From positions 1,152,164-1,216,163 of the forward strand of contig NZ_JH992940.1 in assembly GCF_000315485.1 (NCBI RefSeq): a stretch of 64,000 bases of DNA, written 5' to 3'. Shown piece after piece: positions 7,996-16,924 of this stretch. Position 1 is the first letter of the stretch, and each line of letters opens with the position of its first letter. Position numbers and translations under genes: made by a program. The DNA is from Bacteroides oleiciplenus YIT 12058. GTDB lineage: Bacteria > Bacteroidota > Bacteroidia > Bacteroidales > Bacteroidaceae. Below the pieces are notes generated by a model that was given only the letters and a program-made list of their open reading frames with translations, was not told the DNA's origin and made no database searches.

Positions 7996-9359
7996 AAATC
8001 AGAACTGCACTAACCCTGCGATACACCTGCATCACAGCCGCCGTATTCCTTGTATTTATTACGGCCATCTACTGCGTCAACGAACATTCGCGCAGCAGTG
8101 CCTTTTTCAGAAACCTGAAAAGCGAGGCTATCACCAAAGCACATCTGTTTCTGAATAATCAGGTAGATGCGGCAACCATGCAATCCATTTACCTGAATAA
8201 TAAGAAATTCATAGATGAAGTGGAAGTCGCCGTCTACGACACCAACTTTCACATGCTATATCATGATGCACTGCAAAACGATATCATAAAGGAAACACCG
8301 GAAATGATTAGGCGTATCATCCAGAAGAAAGAAATTGATTTCTATATAGGCAAATATCAGGGAGTAGGCATCATCTACACTTTTGAGGGAAAAGAATATA
8401 TCGTCACAGCCGCAGCCTATGATGGTTACGGATATGCCAAACGCGAAATCCTGGAAGAAACCCTTGTTTTATTGCTGGTTAGCGGGCTCTCCATCCTGAT
8501 CATCGTAGGTTATATCTTTGCACGCAGTTCCTTAGCTCCCATACGGGGAATAGTAAAGGAAACCGAAAGTATCACAGCCTCACAAATAGACAAACGTTTA
8601 CCTGTAAAGAACGAAAAAGACGAATTAGGCGAGTTGAGCCTTACTTTCAATGCTTTACTCGACAGATTGGAAAAGTCATTCAATTCGCAAAAGATGTTCA
8701 TCAGTAATGTCTCCCATGAACTACGCACCCCTATGGCAGCCCTATCTGCCGAATTGGACTTGGCACTTCAAAAAGAAAGAACTCCTGAGCAATACCAGAA
8801 TGCCATCCACAATGCCTTACAAGATTCCCAAAGAGTAATAAAACTGATAGACGGCTTACTGAACCTAGCCAAAGCCGACTATGCACCGGAACAAATTAAA
8901 AGAGAAGAAGTCCGTCTGGATGAACTCTTGCTTGATGCAAGGGAACTCGTGTTAAGAGCCCACCCCGATTATCATATCGAGCTTGTATTTGAACAAGAAG
9001 CGGATGATGACAAAGTACTTACTGTAATCGGAAATAGTTATCTGCTCACAACGGCATTCGTCAACCTGATAGAAAATAACTGTAAGTATTCTCAGAACCG
9101 GACCTCCTTCATCCAAATTGCATTCTGGGAACAATGGTCCATCATACGCCTGTCCGATGATGGTGTAGGCATGTCCGAGAAAGATAAAGAAAACCTTTTC
9201 CAACTGTTCTATCGCGGAGAAAACAAAGAGATCGCATCCGGATATGGCATCGGCATGACTCTGGCTCACAAGATACTAAGCCTTCACAAAGGTGAGATTT
9301 CCGTCTTTTCACACCAAGGAGAAGGTACTACTTATGTAGTAAAACTACCGCATATCTAA
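7992..9359 (+). CDS. Sensor histidine kinase, partner of upstream regulator
   Basis: The 455-residue kinase has membrane helix 1 (about 10-30), a periplasmic sensor of about 120 residues, and membrane helix 2 (about 157-177). These are followed by HAMP (to about 230), HisKA with His242 in NVSHELRTP, and HATPase with NLIENNCKYS, DDGVGM and GYGIGMTLAHKI. It autophosphorylates and passes phosphate to the regulator encoded by the overlapping upstream gene. The periplasmic domain has no motif I recognise. The link to Mg is inferred only from the neighbouring pump. Confidence 0.92.
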   Translation: MKIRTALTLRYTCITAAVFLVFITAIYCVNEHSRSSAFFRNLKSEAITKAHLFLNNQVDAATMQSIYLNNKKFIDEVEVAVYDTNFHMLYHDALQNDIIKETPEMIRRIIQKKEIDFYIGKYQGVGIIYTFEGKEYIVTAAAYDGYGYAKREILEETLVLLLVSGLSILIIVGYIFARSSLAPIRGIVKETESITASQIDKRLPVKNEKDELGELSLTFNALLDRLEKSFNSQKMFISNVSHELRTPMAALSAELDLALQKERTPEQYQNAIHNALQDSQRVIKLIDGLLNLAKADYAPEQIKREEVRLDELLLDARELVLRAHPDYHIELVFEQEADDDKVLTVIGNSYLLTTAFVNLIENNCKYSQNRTSFIQIAFWEQWSIIRLSDDGVGMSEKDKENLFQLFYRGENKEIASGYGIGMTLAHKILSLHKGEISVFSHQGEGTTYVVKLPHI

Positions 9360-9402
9360 TTTCTCTAATAGTTTTCTAATACCACTCTAATAAATCTCTA
9401 AC
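9355..9402 (+). promoter_or_regulatory. TCTAAT direct repeats, candidate response-regulator boxes
   Basis: TCTAAT occurs at 9355, 9364, 9375 and 9386, with TCTAAC at 9397. The last four are exactly 11 bp apart. OmpR/PhoP-family regulators typically bind tandem hexamers with 11-bp spacing close to the -35 region, and the last copy ends 22 bp before the mgtA -7 element. Confidence 0.6.
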
Positions 9403-9424
9403 GGCTTCCCTGAAAAGCCTTACT

Positions 9425-9432
9425 TACTTTTG
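9425..9432 (+). promoter_or_regulatory. Bacteroides -7 element for mgtA-like gene
   Basis: TACTTTTG fits TAnnTTTG and lies 49 bp before the pump ATG, immediately after the direct-repeat array. Confidence 0.65.
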
Positions 9433-9481
9433 CGCCGTGAAAGAATAAACGCAATTAGTAACTTAAAAAAAATTAGAGATT

Positions 9482-12133
9482 ATGATGTGGAAGAAAAAGT
9501 TACGCCAGCCGCAGTATGCATTTAATTCAGAGAAGGTTTTCCTGGCAGCCACACAAGCTACCAAGTCTGTTTACTCCTACCTGCAAACAACCAGGCTCGG
9601 CTTGACCAAAGCTGAAGTAGAAAACAGGCAAAACACGTACGGAAAAAACGAAGTGACCCATGAACCAAAGAAGAATCCCTTTGTCGTCTTTATCAAGACT
9701 TTTATCAATCCGTTTATAGGTGTACTTACCGGGTTAGCTGTTATATCTCTCGTTATTGATGTGCTCATGGCCGCACCGGGAGAACAAGAATGGACAGGAG
9801 TCATTATCATCGCCGTCATGGTGATATGCAGTGTTATCCTGCGCTTCTGGCAGGAATGGAAAGCCAATGAAGCCACAGAATCATTAATGAAAATGGTAAA
9901 AAACACTTGTCTAGTGAAACGTGCCGGTGGCTGTGAAGAAGAACTGGACATCACGGAACTTGTGCCGGGAGACATAATCTACCTGGCTGCAGGAGATATG
10001 ATTCCCGCTGATTTACGAATTATCGAATCAAAAGATTTGTTTATCAGTCAGGCTTCCCTGACCGGAGAATCGGAACCGATAGAAAAGTTCCCGGAAATCA
10101 AAGAGAAGCAATACAGAAAAGGCAGCATCGTGGAATTGGATAACATCTGCTACATGGGTTCCACCGTCATCAGTGGAGCCGCCAAAGGTATTGTTTTTGC
10201 AACCGGAAACAGAACTTACCTCGGAACCATTGCCAGAAACCTGAATGGACACCGGGCAATAACCGCCTTCGACAAAGGTATCAGTAAAGTCAGCCTCCTG
10301 CTTATCCGGTTTATGCTGGTTATGGTTCCATTCGTTTTTTTTATCAACGGATTCACAAAAGGTGATTGGTTCGAGGCTTTCATTTTTGCCATCTCGGTAG
10401 CTGTGGGATTAACTCCCGAAATGCTTCCGATGATTGTCACCGCTAACCTGTCCAAAGGAGCTTTATCCATGTCCCGAAAAAAAACAATTGTCAAGAATCT
10501 GAATGCAATTCAAAACTTTGGTGCCATGAATATACTATGTACGGACAAGACAGGTACACTCACCTGCGATAAGATTGTATTGGAGAAATATATCAATGCC
10601 GACGGAAGCGCTGACGAGAGCAAGCGTATTCTGCGTCATGCTTACTTCAACAGTTATTTCCAGACAGGGCTGAAAAACCTGATGGATAAAGCAATCCTAT
10701 CTCATGTGAAAGAACTGAATTTAGAACACCTGAAAGACGACTATACCAAAGTCGATGAAATCCCCTTCGACTTCATACGCAGAAGAATGTCCGTAGTAAT
10801 AAAAGACAGACAGGAAAAACGACAGATCATCACTAAAGGTGCGGTAGAGGAAATACTTGCCATCTGCTCGCACACAGAATTCAATGGAAAAGTATATCAG
10901 CTAACAGATGAGCTAAAAGCAAAAGCCAAACAAATTAGTGATGAGATGAACCGTAAAGGTATGAGAGTGTTAGCCGTCTCGCAAAAAAGCTATGTCGAAA
11001 AAAATGGCAATTTCTCTGTAGGTGATGAAAAAGAAATGGTATTGATCGGCTATCTGGCTTTTCTCGATCCCCCAAAGCCTTCCGCAGCAGAAGCTATCAA
11101 GCAGCTGCACGAGCACGGCGTGGAAGTTAAAGTGCTGTCGGGGGACAATGACATTGTAGTAAAAGCAATCGCCTTGCAGGTAGGTATCGACACTGGTCAT
11201 TCGCTGACTGGTCCTGAAATAGAAATGATGGACGAAACCGCCCTGAAAGAGCAGGTAAAGACGACCACCGTATTTTCCAAACTGACGCCCTTGCAGAAAA
11301 CGCAAATAATCTCCATTTTACAAGAACAGGACAACACGGTGGGTTTCCTGGGTGATGGCATCAATGATGCGGCCGCACTGCGCCAGTCGGACATAGGTAT
11401 TTCTGTAGACTCGGCCGTGGATATTGCCAAGGAAAGTGCCGATATCATTCTGCTGGAAAAAGATCTGATGGTACTGGAAGACGGCGTGATAGAAGGAAGA
11501 AAAACATTCGGAAATATCATCAAGTACATCAAGATGACGGCAAGTTCAAATTTCGGGAATATGTTCAGTGTTATGTTTGCCAGTGCATTCCTGCCTTTCC
11601 TGCCGATGATGCCTATTCATCTGCTCATCCAAAATCTGTTGTACGATATTTCCCAGACCACTATCCCTTTCGACCGCATGGACCCGGAATTCCTGAGGAA
11701 ACCGAGAAAATGGGATGCATCGGACCTGAGTCGTTTCATGATTTATATCGGACCGATCAGTTCTATATTCGATATTGTCACTTATCTGGTGATGTGGCAT
11801 GTATTCGGCTGTAACAGTCCTGAACATCAATCGTTGTTCCAGTCGGGATGGTTCATCGAAGGATTGCTTTCGCAGACTTTGATTGTACACATGATACGTA
11901 CGCGGAAGATTCCGTTCATCCAAAGCCGCGCCACATGGCCTGTTATAGGAATGACGTCTTTAATCATGGTAATAGGCATTATCATACCGTTTACCTCTTT
12001 CGGGGCATCCATCGGTTTGCAGGCATTACCGCTAAGTTATTTCCCGTGGTTAATAGGGATACTGCTCTCCTACTGTATTCTGACGCAGCTCATGAAGAAT
12101 TGGTACATTAAGAGATTTACACGCTGGCTATAA
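9482..12133 (+). CDS. mgtA: Magnesium-translocating P-type ATPase (MgtA/MgtB type)
   Basis: An 883-residue inner-membrane pump that imports Mg(2+) using ATP. It has the cation-transporter N-terminal domain, the actuator TGES motif in SLTGESEPIE, and the phosphorylation loop CTDKTGTLT. The nucleotide domain and hinge include LGDGINDAAALRQSD, and about ten membrane helices are visible. Length and the VAVGLTPEMLPMIVTANLS stretch match P3B magnesium ATPases. It lies directly after a two-component system and is preceded by candidate regulator boxes, echoing PhoPQ-mgtA logic. The start could be either of the two adjacent ATGs. Confidence 0.92.
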   Translation: MMWKKKLRQPQYAFNSEKVFLAATQATKSVYSYLQTTRLGLTKAEVENRQNTYGKNEVTHEPKKNPFVVFIKTFINPFIGVLTGLAVISLVIDVLMAAPGEQEWTGVIIIAVMVICSVILRFWQEWKANEATESLMKMVKNTCLVKRAGGCEEELDITELVPGDIIYLAAGDMIPADLRIIESKDLFISQASLTGESEPIEKFPEIKEKQYRKGSIVELDNICYMGSTVISGAAKGIVFATGNRTYLGTIARNLNGHRAITAFDKGISKVSLLLIRFMLVMVPFVFFINGFTKGDWFEAFIFAISVAVGLTPEMLPMIVTANLSKGALSMSRKKTIVKNLNAIQNFGAMNILCTDKTGTLTCDKIVLEKYINADGSADESKRILRHAYFNSYFQTGLKNLMDKAILSHVKELNLEHLKDDYTKVDEIPFDFIRRRMSVVIKDRQEKRQIITKGAVEEILAICSHTEFNGKVYQLTDELKAKAKQISDEMNRKGMRVLAVSQKSYVEKNGNFSVGDEKEMVLIGYLAFLDPPKPSAAEAIKQLHEHGVEVKVLSGDNDIVVKAIALQVGIDTGHSLTGPEIEMMDETALKEQVKTTTVFSKLTPLQKTQIISILQEQDNTVGFLGDGINDAAALRQSDIGISVDSAVDIAKESADIILLEKDLMVLEDGVIEGRKTFGNIIKYIKMTASSNFGNMFSVMFASAFLPFLPMMPIHLLIQNLLYDISQTTIPFDRMDPEFLRKPRKWDASDLSRFMIYIGPISSIFDIVTYLVMWHVFGCNSPEHQSLFQSGWFIEGLLSQTLIVHMIRTRKIPFIQSRATWPVIGMTSLIMVIGIIIPFTSFGASIGLQALPLSYFPWLIGILLSYCILTQLMKNWYIKRFTRWL

Positions 12134-12145
12134 ACAGAAAGAATC

Positions 12146-13222
12146 ATGAAAAGAATAGTAATGTTATATGCGGTGCTCGCAGGGAATCTCCCCTGCATGC
12201 CCGCACAAGAAATCAACATGATATACACCGCAGAATGGCAACTCAATTTCCAAAAGAAAATGAATGTATGTAACCTGCTTCGACTTGATGCCAATATTCC
12301 TGCGCTGAAAGGTGGAGAAGTAAATGCAGCAACCATTCACCTATACAAAACAAAAACTGAACGCATTACCGGAGATTGGCAAGTGTTTTCAAACATCGAA
12401 GAAGATAATCTGTATGCTGGCATAGCCGTATTGGGATATACGCAACGGATTGGAAATACCCAACTCTTTTTGGGGATACGCAATCTGAATGAAGATTACT
12501 TCATTGCTCCGGGCATGTCACTGTTCAGCAACAGTTCTTGTGGAATTTTTCCTACAATATCCGCCAACTATCCGATCGCCAATTATCCTTTATCCGGCAT
12601 CTGCATTGATTATAAAATTCATCTCAACCATTGGCTCATTCAAAGTAGCATATATGGCGGAAAAGCGTACAACGGATGGAACAGACATAACAATCCATTC
12701 ATCATTAACCTACGGGATAACGGAATTTTCAGTATTACAGAAAGTAATTATGGCACAGATTATGGCAGATATTTTATGGGTTTTGCTTTACACAACAGGA
12801 TGCATTTATGTTATGAAGATGCAAAACAGAAAGTATTGGAGAAAGAAGAAAAAAAAGTAAGTTTCGCATGGTGGGCCTACCTTGAGCAAACACTGTGGAG
12901 AATAAAAAAACGGGAAATAAATCTATTGGCACAATATTCACAAAGCTATCACATCACAGACGGATGTACAAGGTATATGGAAATAGGTTCTACCTACAAA
13001 CAATATGACAATCCAGAGAAAGCATACCACTTAGGAGTGTCGGTCCAATATGCCGGTTACACCTACGGGACAGAAGTTTCGACAGAAATGACTTACCGCA
13101 AACACTTCGGTACTGCTTTTTTCATACAACCTGCTTTCCATCTGGCAAGGAACAAATACGGTTGGCATTCTACGTTATCTGTACGTCTATCCTGCATGAT
13201 TAACTTTTCACCGAGAGAATAA
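12146..13222 (+). CDS. Probable OprB-like outer-membrane porin
   Basis: The 358-residue product has an N-terminal signal peptide ending near MPAQ. The remainder is aromatic-rich amphipathic strands without a soluble domain. Segments such as GIRNLNEDYFIAPGMSLFSNSSCGIFPTI resemble the carbohydrate porin OprB family, ending in a strand near the C-terminus (SVRLSCMINFS). It begins 12 bp after the pump stop and is probably in the same operon. I infer that it supplies outer-membrane passage for a solute of the same regulon; the assignment to OprB is moderate. Confidence 0.55.
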   Translation: MKRIVMLYAVLAGNLPCMPAQEINMIYTAEWQLNFQKKMNVCNLLRLDANIPALKGGEVNAATIHLYKTKTERITGDWQVFSNIEEDNLYAGIAVLGYTQRIGNTQLFLGIRNLNEDYFIAPGMSLFSNSSCGIFPTISANYPIANYPLSGICIDYKIHLNHWLIQSSIYGGKAYNGWNRHNNPFIINLRDNGIFSITESNYGTDYGRYFMGFALHNRMHLCYEDAKQKVLEKEEKKVSFAWWAYLEQTLWRIKKREINLLAQYSQSYHITDGCTRYMEIGSTYKQYDNPEKAYHLGVSVQYAGYTYGTEVSTEMTYRKHFGTAFFIQPAFHLARNKYGWHSTLSVRLSCMINFSPRE

Positions 13223-13362
13223 GGTGATTAATAAAAGTTTTCATTTATAATTTGTGAAATAGTAGTAATTCTTTTCGTCTCTGTTGAACTAATGCCTATA
13301 CTGCGTGTTCTCAAAGCAAAATAGAAAGTAATTTAGTTTTTAACCATTAAACCTTTTAAATT

Positions 13363-13659
13363 ATGACTTGTAAAGATTCTCATTTTCTGATTGGACTGGG
13401 AGTAGGTTCAATCTTAGGAGCGCTGGCATACGGTTTTGCCCGCAGTTCAAGAGCTAAAAAAATGAAAGCGGAAGTATGCGATGCCCTGCACAGAATTGAA
13501 GGACATACCGAAGACTTGCTGGAAACAGCTAAAGAAAAGGCATTGTATGCCGGAGAAAGAGTAGCGGACAAAGTAGCAGACGAAACTTCTGCCATTGCCG
13601 GAAAAGCAAATGATCTCAAAGGCAAAGTACACTCGCTGGCCGACGAAGCAAAGAAGTAA
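13363..13659 (+). CDS. YtxH-like small membrane-anchored protein
   Basis: A 98-residue protein with an N-terminal hydrophobic glycine-rich helix (FLIGLGVGSILGALAYGF) followed by a basic patch and a long amphipathic, alanine/lysine-rich coiled region. This is the architecture of the YtxH/general-stress family. It lies about 140 bp after the porin gene and is followed by a strong terminator. The function is unknown; a stress-related envelope role is suggested only by family. Confidence 0.7.
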   Translation: MTCKDSHFLIGLGVGSILGALAYGFARSSRAKKMKAEVCDALHRIEGHTEDLLETAKEKALYAGERVADKVADETSAIAGKANDLKGKVHSLADEAKK

Positions 13660-13678
13660 ACTAACCAATTCTGACCAC

Positions 13679-13725
13679 AAAGGCAGAGAAAGACGGATAA
13701 ATATCCGCTTTTCTCTGCCTTTTTT
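13679..13725 (+). terminator. Intrinsic terminator after YtxH-like gene
   Basis: AAAGGCAGAGAAA pairs with TTTTCTCTGCCTTT around an inner GGATAAATATCC stem and runs into six T. A further -7-like TATCTTTG follows at 13727-13734. Confidence 0.85.
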
Positions 13726-13842
13726 CTATCTTTGCGCGCATTTTACTAAAAAAACAACACAATATAGATGAAAAGAAACAACTGATAAGAATGGATATAT
13801 ACCAAAATGAAATCAGGAAGTATTGAATACACAAAATTATAC

Positions 13843-13850
13843 TATATTTG
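13843..13850 (+). promoter_or_regulatory. Bacteroides -7 element for propeller-AraC regulator
   Basis: TATATTTG fits TAnnTTTG and lies 25 bp before the ATG at 13876. Confidence 0.65.
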
Positions 13851-13875
13851 CGATTAGATAATAAATCTAATAATT

Positions 13876-16806
13876 ATGATAGCAAAAAGAGTATACCTCA
13901 TATTTATATCCATACTGGCCACAATCTTTCCAGCCATAGCCCAACATATACTTTATACAGAATTGCCTACCCAAGACCAATTACCTACCGCCCCAATATA
14001 TCGGGCTTTTCAGGATAAGGAAGGCTATATGTGGTATGGAACCGGAGGTGGTGGTCTTTGCCGCGATGACGGATATTCCATTAAAATATTCCGTTCGGAT
14101 TTCAAAACTCCTGATTTGTTAGAAAGTAACTGGATAACCTGCATTACAGGAGATAACCAATATAGAATTTGGTTTGGAACTAAACGTGGCCTATATCTAC
14201 TGGATAAAAAAGACTATCAAATCCGCCTTTTCGGTGATAAAGAAATAGAACACTGGAGCATAGACGCAATATTAATAGCCACCGACGGTACTATCTGGAT
14301 ATCTGCCAATCATCTGATATTACACTATGATGCCACAGGCAGAAAGCGGTTGGGTACCTATTCCACGGAATGGAAAGGTAAGTCGCGCCCGGTATCACAA
14401 ATTTATGAAGATAGAAGTTCAGAGATATGGATGATACAACAAAAAGGGGGCGTTTTCAAATTTGATTCCGAAAAAAACGACTTCACTCCATATCCCTGGA
14501 CGTTGGATTCAACTCCCACCTATTTTATGCAAGACATCGCATCTCCAGGCTATTGGATTTCAACATGGGGTGAAGGCATCGTCTATTTTAATCCGAAAGC
14601 GGAAACCTCAAAAGGGATGTTCTCCACCCAACCCATATTCAGTAAGTCAACTAACTCAAGAAAACAGATTCTCGGAATGTTGCAAGACACTGTCCGGCAA
14701 TGTATCTGGACAATAACAGCCGATAACCTATACACGTATCGGACCTCCGAGACACACGAATTACTTTCTTGGGGAGAGTATGAAGGATATTCTTCCACCC
14801 CAATGATACTCAATCAACTCATTAGTGATTACAATGGAAATATCTGGGTACCCTCTTTCCATCCACATACATTTATATTATCTTTTCCCAAAAACCAGCT
14901 TATCCGTCATTCTGTTCCGTTATTGGAAGCAGAAACGGGACAACCGGCTCTTCCGGCATCTTTTATATGCGACAAAGGGCGATATTGGTTCTGTCAAAGA
15001 CGTTCCGGATTATATCTGTATACTCCTGAAAATAACAAACTCCTACCTGTTTCCACATCCCTCCAACATAATGGCGACAAAATATCTCCCCTATTAATAA
15101 AAGCAAGAGATAACAAAAGTATCTATACGGTACTAAATGACACCAATGTTGTACGCGTAAACTGTGAAACTAACAAACTACCGATAATGGAGAAGGCTGT
15201 TTGTCTACCTTTTCATGAGCGGATTCATACATTGCGTGAGGATGCACAATCTTGTTTATGGATAGGTACGAGCAATGGTCTTTTCCGATATAACCTGTTA
15301 TTGCGACAGTTGGATCAACTGCTGAAAGATATGGGAGTCATTAATGACATTGCCATCCAGTCCGATGGTACAGTCATTTTAGCAACAGAGAAACAGGGTT
15401 TGTGTATATTCCGTCCCGATTCAGAGATGCAAAGCTATAATAAAGATGAAAATTTCATGTCAGTCGACATAGCACCCGACCAAACTATTTGGACAAGTAC
15501 TACCCGAGGAAATATCTATTCCTTTCATTCCGGCAAACACGCTCTGACATCTGTTACAGAGGAATGTGGCATGAACGGTGATGCAGTAACCACTATCAAA
15601 GCTGATAATAAAGGAAGCATCTGGATGTTGACAGACCAACGTATCATCATATATAATCCATCCGACCAATCAACGAATGCCATTTATAGTTCCGACCCAT
15701 CTGTTGCAATGAACAGTTTCCTCTCCCTAAATAAAGACAAAGACGGAACTATTTTCGTCGGTGGCACAGGAGGCTTTTGCTCATTTCTGCCTTATGAAGG
15801 CCTGAATGCCACTACACGAAATGTTCCGGTCAAGCTATCAGCCATAAAAATAGATGATTGCCTCAGACTGCCAGGATATGCAGAAGAAGAATTTATATTG
15901 CAGCCCAGCGAACAAAGTATAGACCTATTTTTCTCCACACTCGACCACCTCCATGCAAAGAAAATACGCTATGCCTTCAGGTATGGTACAAATGACTCCT
16001 GGAATTATCTGCCGGAAGGGCAAAACAATATCTATCTCGCCGGATTATCTAAAGGTTTCCACACCTTGGAGATAAAGGCAACAGATAACAACGGACATTG
16101 GGGTAGTAACAGTATGGAGATTAGAATACAGCGTCTACCAGCATGGTACGAAACAAAATGGGCTTATACCTTATATATACTTACTTTAATTATAATCGCC
16201 TGCTTTGCACTTCGCTACTATATGGAACACAAAAAACAAAAATTACTCGATGAACAAATCCAAAATAGCGCGAAAGACTTACAAGGTCTCGTTTGCCAAT
16301 TATCAGAAGATATTCTGACTCCCGCACCAACTGATGGTCTTGACATGAAGTCACTTCTGGTCAGTATCCAAAAAATCCTTTTGCAACAGAAGCAAACTAA
16401 GGTAGAAGTTACATCAAGCAATGATGAAATCAGTGATAACGAAAATATACTATCCGTTTCTGATGAAAGGTTTGTCCAAAAAGCACTCGATTATATAGAG
16501 CAAAACATAGACAACTCCAACTATTCAGTAGAGCTGCTAAGTAAAGACTTGGGTATGGAACGGACAGGGCTCTACCGGAAGTTAGTATCCATCATCGGCA
16601 AAACGCCAACAGATTTCATCCGCTCAATCCGTTTGAAACGTGCAGCGTTACTTTTAGAGGAAGGATATTCTGTTTCCGAGGCAGCCGACCGTGTAGGCTT
16701 CGGCACTGCCAGCTACCTGAGCAAGCGTTTCCAAAAGGAATTCGGAATGAAACCGTCAGAATACATCGCGTCACTCAAACAATCTAAAAATAAAGCTGAA
16801 AAATAA
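13876..16806 (+). CDS. Membrane propeller/Y_Y_Y sensor fused to AraC HTH
   Basis: A 976-residue protein. A signal peptide is followed by repeated two-component-propeller blades (for example MWYGTGGGGLCRDDG, RIWFGTKRGLYLL and LWIGTSNGLFRYN) and a Y_Y_Y domain (about 655-755). One membrane helix (about 762-783), a linker, and a C-terminal AraC HTH (about 860-970, ending QKEFGMKPSEYIASLK) complete it. Hybrid two-component systems have HisKA, HATPase and receiver domains between the helix and the HTH; these are absent. It would sense a periplasmic ligand, probably an oligosaccharide, and act directly on DNA. The next gene, a GH43 enzyme, is the likely target. Confidence 0.85.
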   Translation: MIAKRVYLIFISILATIFPAIAQHILYTELPTQDQLPTAPIYRAFQDKEGYMWYGTGGGGLCRDDGYSIKIFRSDFKTPDLLESNWITCITGDNQYRIWFGTKRGLYLLDKKDYQIRLFGDKEIEHWSIDAILIATDGTIWISANHLILHYDATGRKRLGTYSTEWKGKSRPVSQIYEDRSSEIWMIQQKGGVFKFDSEKNDFTPYPWTLDSTPTYFMQDIASPGYWISTWGEGIVYFNPKAETSKGMFSTQPIFSKSTNSRKQILGMLQDTVRQCIWTITADNLYTYRTSETHELLSWGEYEGYSSTPMILNQLISDYNGNIWVPSFHPHTFILSFPKNQLIRHSVPLLEAETGQPALPASFICDKGRYWFCQRRSGLYLYTPENNKLLPVSTSLQHNGDKISPLLIKARDNKSIYTVLNDTNVVRVNCETNKLPIMEKAVCLPFHERIHTLREDAQSCLWIGTSNGLFRYNLLLRQLDQLLKDMGVINDIAIQSDGTVILATEKQGLCIFRPDSEMQSYNKDENFMSVDIAPDQTIWTSTTRGNIYSFHSGKHALTSVTEECGMNGDAVTTIKADNKGSIWMLTDQRIIIYNPSDQSTNAIYSSDPSVAMNSFLSLNKDKDGTIFVGGTGGFCSFLPYEGLNATTRNVPVKLSAIKIDDCLRLPGYAEEEFILQPSEQSIDLFFSTLDHLHAKKIRYAFRYGTNDSWNYLPEGQNNIYLAGLSKGFHTLEIKATDNNGHWGSNSMEIRIQRLPAWYETKWAYTLYILTLIIIACFALRYYMEHKKQKLLDEQIQNSAKDLQGLVCQLSEDILTPAPTDGLDMKSLLVSIQKILLQQKQTKVEVTSSNDEISDNENILSVSDERFVQKALDYIEQNIDNSNYSVELLSKDLGMERTGLYRKLVSIIGKTPTDFIRSIRLKRAALLLEEGYSVSEAADRVGFGTASYLSKRFQKEFGMKPSEYIASLKQSKNKAEK

Positions 16807-16841
16807 GACTTTCAACCTCCATCACCTATTTTTCAACATTT

Positions 16842-16876
16842 GAACGCCCTGTAACAACAGGGCGTTTCTAATTTTG
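16842..16876 (+). promoter_or_regulatory. Terminator hairpin overlapping -7 element of GH43 gene
   Basis: AACGCCCTGT pairs with ACAGGGCGTT, and the following T-rich run contains TAATTTTG (16869-16876), a good -7 element. The regulator's terminator and the GH43 promoter therefore share bases. The promoter position makes the upstream in-frame ATG at 16874 untenable and supports the start at 16925. Confidence 0.65.
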
Positions 16877-16924
16877 CACCGTCTTCACAGGCATCAGAAC
16901 AGTAATAATCTAACAATTAAAAAC

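Noticed and set aside
16874..16924. Earlier start of the GH43 gene (MHRLHRHQ...)
   Set aside because: That ATG region overlaps the -7 element and would remove the clear signal peptide starting at 16925.
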